From: an uncultured Eubacterium sp.
Lineage (GTDB): Bacteria > Bacillota_A > Clostridia > Lachnospirales > Lachnospiraceae
Length of the DNA: 9,658 nucleotides
NCBI GenBank assembly: GCA_948560485.1
Contig: CAOXUF010000061.1
Span: 1-9,658, forward strand
Direction: 5' to 3'
A program made the position numbers and the translations under genes. Shown here one piece after another: positions 6,532-9,658 of this stretch. The stretch's first letter is position 1. Each line of letters begins with the position of its first letter. The notes under the pieces are model-generated. The model saw only the letters and a program-made list of their open reading frames with translations, ran no database searches and was not told where the DNA came from.

Positions 6532-6573
6532 CTAATAAATAAGTGATTATAGATATCTTTACTTACTTATTAG
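6532..6573. repeat. Inverted repeat in the divergent intergenic region
   Basis: CTAATAAATAAGT (6532-6544) and ACTTACTTATTAG (6561-6573) are complementary at 12 of 13 positions around a 16-nt spacer. It lies between the divergent promoters of the regulator operon and the first alpha-CTD-like gene. It is too AT-rich and lacks the T-run of a terminator; it may be an operator for an unknown protein. Confidence 0.4.
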
Positions 6574-6625
6574 CATGAAATAATCATAATTTTATTTTCC
6601 GAACCCATATTAGTCCTTTTCAGGT

Positions 6626-6653
6626 TTGTATTTTTCGGAAAAAGTGTTATACT
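6626..6653 (+). promoter_or_regulatory. Promoter of the first alpha-CTD-like gene
   Basis: TTGTAT (6626-6631), a 16-nt spacer and TATACT (6648-6653), the latter preceded by TG one base before it (an extended -10), fit a housekeeping promoter. The start point near 6660 leaves room for the AAAGGAG at 6683-6689 but excludes the in-frame TTG at 6668 as a start. No LytTR-like pair is seen at the expected place here. Confidence 0.6.
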
Positions 6654-6703
6654 AGGATTGTTTCTATTTGAATCCCCAAAATAAAGGAGCAATGATATTA
6701 GAT

Positions 6704-7462
6704 ATGAACATACAAGACCTAAATATTTCTGCTGCTGCCAAAGCTGCCCTGAAAAGCGTAGGTTTGACAAAGGTTTCAGAACTGGAAGGGCAAAACTATA
6801 TCACTCTGATAGACAAGTTCCCCAAGAATTTTAATTTAGAACCCATAATCAACGAATTAAACGCATTAGGTCATCTGTTACCGCCAAGCGACGAAATATC
6901 AGTTTATGATGTCTCTATGTCAAAGCGGTTACAAAATGCCCTTATACAAAATGGCGTTATGTATCTTTCGCAGCTTTCTTCCTATCCCAAAGAAAGAATC
7001 CTGCATTTTAGAAATTTAGGAGAAAAAACAGCAATAGAGCTGGAACAGATCTGTAGGGCGTATCATATTGAAATACGGTCAATGTTATCCATCAAAGAGT
7101 ATTTTGATAAATACCAGTTCCCCCAAAAAATCTACCCCCTGCTGTTCCAGTACAATATATCCTGCATGGACGACTTTAAACATAAAACAGCTAAGGACTT
7201 ATACCATATATGTCAGGAAGATTACAGCCTTACCATGCGAATTTACTTTATTTTAAGAGAGAATGGAATTGCATTTAATAACTGGGAGGACAAATTTATC
7301 TTTGAGATCCTGCCTGAAAAAAAAGCCGCTATGCTCTGGAAAAAACATAAAGTCAGCCTGCTTTCACAAATCCCTGCATGTGATGAGCAGAAATTAAGAC
7401 AGCAGATTTCATCTTCAAATTCATTTTCAGTAGCAATAAAGAATTTGTTATCAATTGGATAG
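6704..7462 (+). CDS. Tandem RNA polymerase alpha-CTD-like repeat protein
   Basis: This 252-aa soluble protein appears to contain three or four repeats of about 60 residues, each resembling the C-terminal domain of RNA polymerase alpha. The second repeat (66-122) is clearest. DVSMSKRLQNALIQNG aligns without gaps to the E. coli segment around R265 and N268, giving R75 and N78, and FRNLGEKTAIELEQI carries the helix-hairpin-helix, with G106, K108 and T109 at the E. coli G296, K298 and S299 positions. Those residues contact UP-element DNA in E. coli. Repeat 1 (3-58) keeps the hydrophobic pattern; repeats 3 and 4 (about 130-188 and 197-250) are degenerate. It has no polymerase assembly domain, so it is probably a DNA-binding regulator. 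A partial paralog begins at 9407. The start is ambiguous: the ATG at 6704 is 14 nt from GGAG, the ATG at 6692 only 2 nt. Confidence 0.8.
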   Translation: MNIQDLNISAAAKAALKSVGLTKVSELEGQNYITLIDKFPKNFNLEPIINELNALGHLLPPSDEISVYDVSMSKRLQNALIQNGVMYLSQLSSYPKERILHFRNLGEKTAIELEQICRAYHIEIRSMLSIKEYFDKYQFPQKIYPLLFQYNISCMDDFKHKTAKDLYHICQEDYSLTMRIYFILRENGIAFNNWEDKFIFEILPEKKAAMLWKKHKVSLLSQIPACDEQKLRQQISSSNSFSVAIKNLLSIG

Positions 7463-7477
7463 ATATGTAAAATAGTT

Positions 7478-7506
7478 GAATGACAGGTCACACCGATCTG
7501 TCATTC
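7478..7506. terminator. Terminator between convergent genes
   Basis: GAATGACAG (7478-7486) and its perfect complement (7498-7506) enclose an 11-nt loop and are followed on the plus strand by TTATTT. It lies between the stops of the alpha-CTD-like gene and the XRE regulator and may serve the former. The T-run is short. Confidence 0.6.
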
Positions 7507-7740
7507 TTATTTCAGCAATTCATCATATGTTGTTTTTAATACATTTCGGATTGCCCTAAGCTGTGATGCCTGTATATGCTGTATGCCTCTCTCTATTTTG
7601 ACTAATGCTTCTCTGGTGACAGATACATTTTGTAATTGCATCAGCGCCACCATTTCTGTCTGCCGGATACCTTTCTCTTTCCTAAGCCGCCTAATATTCT
7701 GCCCAATAAATATTTCATCCTGCTTTATTTTCTGCTCCAT
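7507..7740 (-). CDS. XRE-family helix-turn-helix regulator, small
   Basis: This 77-aa protein is almost entirely one Cro/C1-type helix-turn-helix domain. It has the order IGQNIRRLRKEKGIRQTEM (12-30), a recognition-helix region VSVTREALVKIERG (39-52), and a final helix AIRNVLKTTYDELL. The family represses or activates nearby genes by binding short palindromes. I chose the ATG at 7740, with GGTGAT just upstream, since the domain begins a dozen residues later; the in-frame upstream start at 7791 would add a non-conserved tail. It is divergent from the 187-aa gene, and a perfect palindrome lies in the gap (7812-7827). It converges on the alpha-CTD-like gene, sharing the hairpin at 7478-7506. Confidence 0.9.
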   Translation of the reverse strand: MEQKIKQDEIFIGQNIRRLRKEKGIRQTEMVALMQLQNVSVTREALVKIERGIQHIQASQLRAIRNVLKTTYDELLK

Positions 7741-7811
7741 ATTATCACCATACCCATGAACCCGTTTTAGTCCTATTTGTAAATATTGCATTCAATGCTT
7801 TTACTGATAAG

Positions 7812-7827
7812 GGACTGATTTCAGTCC
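7812..7827. promoter_or_regulatory. Palindrome, candidate XRE operator
   Basis: GGACTGA (7812-7818) and TCAGTCC (7821-7827) form a perfect 7-bp dyad around TT, about 72 bp upstream of the XRE start. Related half-sites occur nearby (TTAGTCC and ACTGAT). Self-binding by the XRE protein is inference from position. Confidence 0.45.
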
Positions 7828-7846
7828 ATAATCTGTAATTTTAATT

Positions 7847-7897
7847 GCACAAAACGGATATTCATAGCAGAAAATGACCTTCTGTTGCAGAAAACGG
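7847..7897 (+). promoter_or_regulatory. Triple LytTR-like array upstream of the 187-aa gene
   Basis: Three copies at exact 20-bp steps: GCACAAAACGG (7847), GCAGAAAATGA (7867) and GCAGAAAACGG (7887). Relative to the downstream gene they are inverted compared with the other operators, and the last copy ends 2 bp before the expected -35 position. Read toward the XRE gene on the other strand, no promoter follows at 8 bp. Confidence 0.65.
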
Positions 7898-7922
7898 CAT
7901 ATATATAATCTCAAAGATATGC

Positions 7923-7928
7923 TATACT
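7923..7928 (+). promoter_or_regulatory. Extended -10 (TGCTATACT) of the 187-aa gene
   Basis: TATACT (7923-7928) preceded by TGC forms an extended -10 element 31 nt upstream of the ATG. No recognisable -35 is present 16-18 nt upstream; the region there abuts the triple operator, consistent with activator dependence. Confidence 0.6.
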
Positions 7929-7958
7929 TAAACAAAAAGTATTTAAGGAGGTTTGCAT

Positions 7959-8522
7959 ATGCGTATAGGACTGACAAATATGACTATCTCAAAGCTCTTT
8001 CCTCAGAAAACAGCTTTTTCCCAACCCAAAATAAACTCAACATCCGTGAACAATAATGGACACAGAAATACATTGGCAGATTTCTTATCAGGACATCGCA
8101 AAAATTCTTATGGTGTTGAGGGAATGTGTGCTACTAATAATCCAAATGCCAAAAAAATCATTAAAGTATCTGATGAAATGAAGCAGAAGATTTTTAACAG
8201 CGTAAAGGATTCATTTTACAAATACTACGGAATGTCTGGTGATAATGAAGCAGAATGGGAGACTTTAGCTCGTGCAAAAAACGAATACTATAAAACGTTA
8301 AAAACAAGTGATCGTGTATCTGCCGCCTATACATTGGGACAATTGGAAAAGAATTTTTCTAAAAAAATTTCTAATGCTATTAAAGAAAAAGTACCCGGTT
8401 GGACTGTAGGAAAACCCGTTTCACAAGATATTTTAGACGAAATATTTTCTGATGAGACATTGTTCAATTCAGAAATAAACGGTTCAAACACAAGAAAGAA
8501 TCAATTTGACACATTTATTTAG
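7959..8522 (+). CDS. Unrecognised 187-aa protein downstream of LytTR-like array
   Basis: I do not assign a family. Residues 1-65 are polar and Asn/Ser/Lys-rich, with no signal peptide. From about 68 to 170 the sequence is helical and ordered: KVSDEMKQKIFNSVKDSFYKYYGMSGDNEAEWETLARAKNEYY is cut here to its landmarks, DEMKQKIF (72-79), YYGMSGDNEAEW (89-100) and LGQLEKNF (126-133), then VPGWTVGKPV (145-154) and DILDEIF (157-163). The tail is polar. There is one cysteine (C57). The ATG at 7959 has an excellent RBS (AAGGAGG, 7 nt spacing). The gene is monocistronic, with a strong terminator after it and an activator-type promoter before it. The context suggests a protein made on quorum induction. 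A role as effector, toxin or regulator cannot be told from the sequence. Confidence 0.75.
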   Translation: MRIGLTNMTISKLFPQKTAFSQPKINSTSVNNNGHRNTLADFLSGHRKNSYGVEGMCATNNPNAKKIIKVSDEMKQKIFNSVKDSFYKYYGMSGDNEAEWETLARAKNEYYKTLKTSDRVSAAYTLGQLEKNFSKKISNAIKEKVPGWTVGKPVSQDILDEIFSDETLFNSEINGSNTRKNQFDTFI

Positions 8523-8559
8523 CTGTTGAAAATCTTACAAAGCAGAAATTAACATTACA

Positions 8560-8596
8560 AAGGTGCTATACTTAAGTCAAGAAAGTATAGCACCTT
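8560..8596. terminator. Bidirectional terminator between convergent genes
   Basis: AAGGTGCTATACTT (8560-8573) and its perfect complement (8583-8596) enclose a 9-nt loop, a 14-bp stem. The plus strand continues CATTTT and the minus strand TTTGTAA. It probably ends the 187-aa transcript and, from the other side, the secreted-protein transcript. Confidence 0.85.
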
Positions 8597-8635
8597 CATT
8601 TTGCTCACCGCACACAACCACATTAAAAGTCTGTA

Positions 8636-9109
8636 TTAATATGAATAATCCACCCTCATCCGAGCAGTTGCAGTAGAAACCTGACCTACGGACATGATAG
8701 AAATTTTCCATTTACCATAAGCCAAATGTCCATTCAGATCAGTAATTGTTATTTGTCCACTTCTTGACACATACCTTTCTGCATATGTACCATCAGGACA
8801 TTCTACAAAAATATAAAATCCTGAACTGCCTGAGCTAACTGTCACATTGAGAGTAACTTTTGTTACAACTGCCTCTCTGGGAATAGATCCTGATGAAATA
8901 GTATATGCCGCTGACTCTGTACCTTCCCATGAGTTCATTTTTCCTGTCTGTCCAGTAAAATAACCTGTTGAATATGCTACAGCTTCATTTTCAATCACAG
9001 CCTCCTCAACTGCCACATTCTCTGTTGCTTTTACTTCGGCTGCTGAAACAGGCATTACAAGCATTACACAAAGTGCAAAACAGGTAATCAATGATAATAA
9101 TTTCTTCAT
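8636..9109 (-). CDS. Secreted beta-rich protein, possible P-domain-like fold
   Basis: This is a 157-aa preprotein. Residues 1-23 are a classical Sec signal peptide (MKK, a hydrophobic core, then VSA), with probable cleavage after Ala23. A short acidic Glu/Val/Ala linker follows (24-45). The rest is beta-rich: VVTKVTLNVTV, FYIFVECPDGTYAERYV, ITITDLNGHLAYGKWKISI and a final TARMRVDYSY. The order of strand, PDGT turn, DLNGH..GxWxI and closing strand resembles the jelly-roll P domain found at the C-terminus of secreted subtilisin-like proteases, but no protease domain is attached. That likeness is my reading, not a search result. The ATG at 9109 has AGGAGG at 9 nt; a TTG two codons upstream is too close to it. 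An operator pair at 9214-9244 suggests quorum control. It may be an extracellular effector or surface-binding protein. Confidence 0.85.
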   Translation of the reverse strand: MKKLLSLITCFALCVMLVMPVSAAEVKATENVAVEEAVIENEAVAYSTGYFTGQTGKMNSWEGTESAAYTISSGSIPREAVVTKVTLNVTVSSGSSGFYIFVECPDGTYAERYVSRSGQITITDLNGHLAYGKWKISIMSVGQVSTATARMRVDYSY

Positions 9110-9177
9110 TTCCAAATACCTCCTTACAAAACATGATAATATATTCTTTTATGTGGCTGCAATACATGAACAACTAT

Positions 9178-9205
9178 ATAATACCAAAACATACAAAATC
9201 TTCAA
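9178..9205 (-). promoter_or_regulatory. Promoter of the secreted protein (-35 TTGAAG, -10 TATTAT)
   Basis: TTGAAG (9205-9200) and TATTAT (9183-9178) are 16 nt apart on the minus strand. The proximal operator copy ends exactly 8 bp before the -35, as at agrB. Confidence 0.6.
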
Positions 9206-9213
9206 TTTCCTTT

Positions 9214-9244
9214 GCAGAATACGGTTCATTATTGCAGAAAACGG
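9214..9244 (-). promoter_or_regulatory. Paired LytTR-like operator upstream of the secreted protein
   Basis: GCAGAATACGG (9214-9224) and GCAGAAAACGG (9234-9244) repeat at 20 bp. Read toward the gene they are CCGTATTCTGC and CCGTTTTCTGC. Confidence 0.75.
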
Positions 9245-9316
9245 TAATTATATGCCCTCTGTTTATTGCATTGCTTCTACAAATCGGGATTATCTGCTTG
9301 AATCTCATATATTAAT

Positions 9317-9346
9317 CATTTTCTGCTTAATATTGTCATTTTCTGC
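9317..9346 (+). promoter_or_regulatory. Paired LytTR-like operator upstream of the second alpha-CTD-like gene
   Basis: CATTTTCTGCTTAAT occurs at 9317 and again at 9337, a near-exact direct repeat at 20 bp. Orientation toward the gene and the 8-bp gap to the -35 match the agrB operator. Together with the pair at 9214 it forms a divergent control region serving both neighbours. Confidence 0.75.
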
Positions 9347-9354
9347 TTAATGTA

Positions 9355-9384
9355 TTGCAAAATTACATTTATATCAAGTAAAAT
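9355..9384 (+). promoter_or_regulatory. Promoter of the second alpha-CTD-like gene
   Basis: TTGCAA (9355-9360), an 18-nt spacer and TAAAAT (9379-9384) lie 23 nt upstream of the ATG. The long spacer and weak -35 suggest dependence on the adjacent operator. Confidence 0.6.
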
Positions 9385-9406
9385 AAATCATAAAGGAGTG
9401 TTTTTT

Positions 9407-9658
9407 ATGGATTTACAGATAAATGATTTGAAAATTTCTTACCATGCTAAAAATATACTTCATGAACTGGGATTCACTATGGTTTCCGATCTGGAAGGTC
9501 AAAACTATATATCTTTGATTCAGAAATTCCCCTTTAAACTTCATCATATTTATTCCATCATTCAGGAACTCAATGATGCTGGATATTTACTGCCCCCAGA
9601 CAATGCAGTGTCAATTTACGATGTTTCTATGTCCAAAAGGCTTTTCCATATTCTTGAG
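9407..9658 (+). CDS. Second tandem alpha-CTD-like protein (partial, N-terminal 84 aa)
   Basis: The frame opens at the ATG at 9407 (AAAGGAG, 8 nt spacing) and runs off the right edge. Its 84 residues are clearly paralogous to the protein at 6704-7462: both share the DLEGQNYI / ELEGQNYI motif followed by LI.KFP, then the LLPP linker and the YDVSMSKRL start of the second alpha-CTD-like repeat. At the positions aligned with E. coli alpha R265 and N268 this copy has Arg and His, so one DNA contact may differ. The promoter carries a paired operator that its paralog lacks, so the two copies seem to be regulated differently. It probably acts as a DNA-binding regulator or polymerase-associated factor. 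No more can be said without the missing C-terminal part. Confidence 0.85.
   Translation, partial: MDLQINDLKISYHAKNILHELGFTMVSDLEGQNYISLIQKFPFKLHHIYSIIQELNDAGYLLPPDNAVSIYDVSMSKRLFHILE

Noticed and set aside
6668..6703. TTG start for the first alpha-CTD-like protein
   Set aside because: It lies only a few bases after the predicted transcription start, so its RBS would not be transcribed. The paralog at 9407 also begins close to the conserved block.
7847..7897. The 20-bp repeats as a CRISPR array
   Set aside because: The repeats are only about 11 bp with 9-bp gaps, there are three copies, and the same element occurs in pairs at other promoters.
8541..8550. Single GCAGAAATT resembling the operator half-site
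   Set aside because: It lies between convergent genes, is unpaired, and has no promoter beside it.
9091..9350. Plus-strand open frames over the region between the secreted protein and the second alpha-CTD-like gene
   Set aside because: They have no RBS, hydrophobic low-complexity translations, and cover two operator pairs and two promoters.

Overview
The window is low-GC Firmicutes DNA. AGGAGG-type ribosome binding sites, an AgrB/AgrD pair with a LytTR response regulator, a Cys-rich peptide with a SPASM radical SAM maturase, and short secreted or cytosolic accessory proteins all point to Clostridia, probably Lachnospiraceae. No rRNA, tRNA, CRISPR array, transposase or integrase was seen.

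Region 1 (1-3171, all minus strand) is a ribosomally made, post-translationally modified peptide (RiPP) operon. In transcription order it holds an acyl-carrier-like protein whose serine attachment site is replaced, an unrecognised 215-aa protein, a 62-aa precursor with five clustered cysteines, a strong hairpin terminator, a radical SAM/SPASM maturase, and the start of a further maturation protein that runs off the left edge.

Region 2 (3399-6298, minus strand) is an agr-type quorum-sensing locus. A LytTR response regulator and an AgrC-like GHKL histidine kinase form one operon that ends in a terminator. agrB and agrD (ATGA overlap) follow under their own promoter. The predicted signal is a five-residue thiolactone ring (Cys34-Tyr38 of AgrD).

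Region 3 (6500-9658) is an accessory region. It holds a protein built of tandem repeats like the C-terminal domain of RNA polymerase alpha, a small XRE-type regulator, an unrecognised 187-aa protein, a secreted 157-aa beta-rich protein, and the 5' part of a second alpha-CTD-like protein paralogous to the first.

The main discovery is a shared operator. Pairs of an element reading about (A/C)CRTTTTCTGC toward the gene, spaced 20-21 bp, lie 7-8 bp upstream of a -35 box at four promoters: agrB, the response regulator, the secreted protein and the second alpha-CTD-like gene. A triple array in the opposite orientation precedes the 187-aa gene. The likeliest reading is that these are binding sites of the local LytTR regulator, so that the agr signal drives its own synthesis plus a neighbouring regulon that includes a polymerase-like DNA-binding protein. 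The RiPP operon shows no such site.
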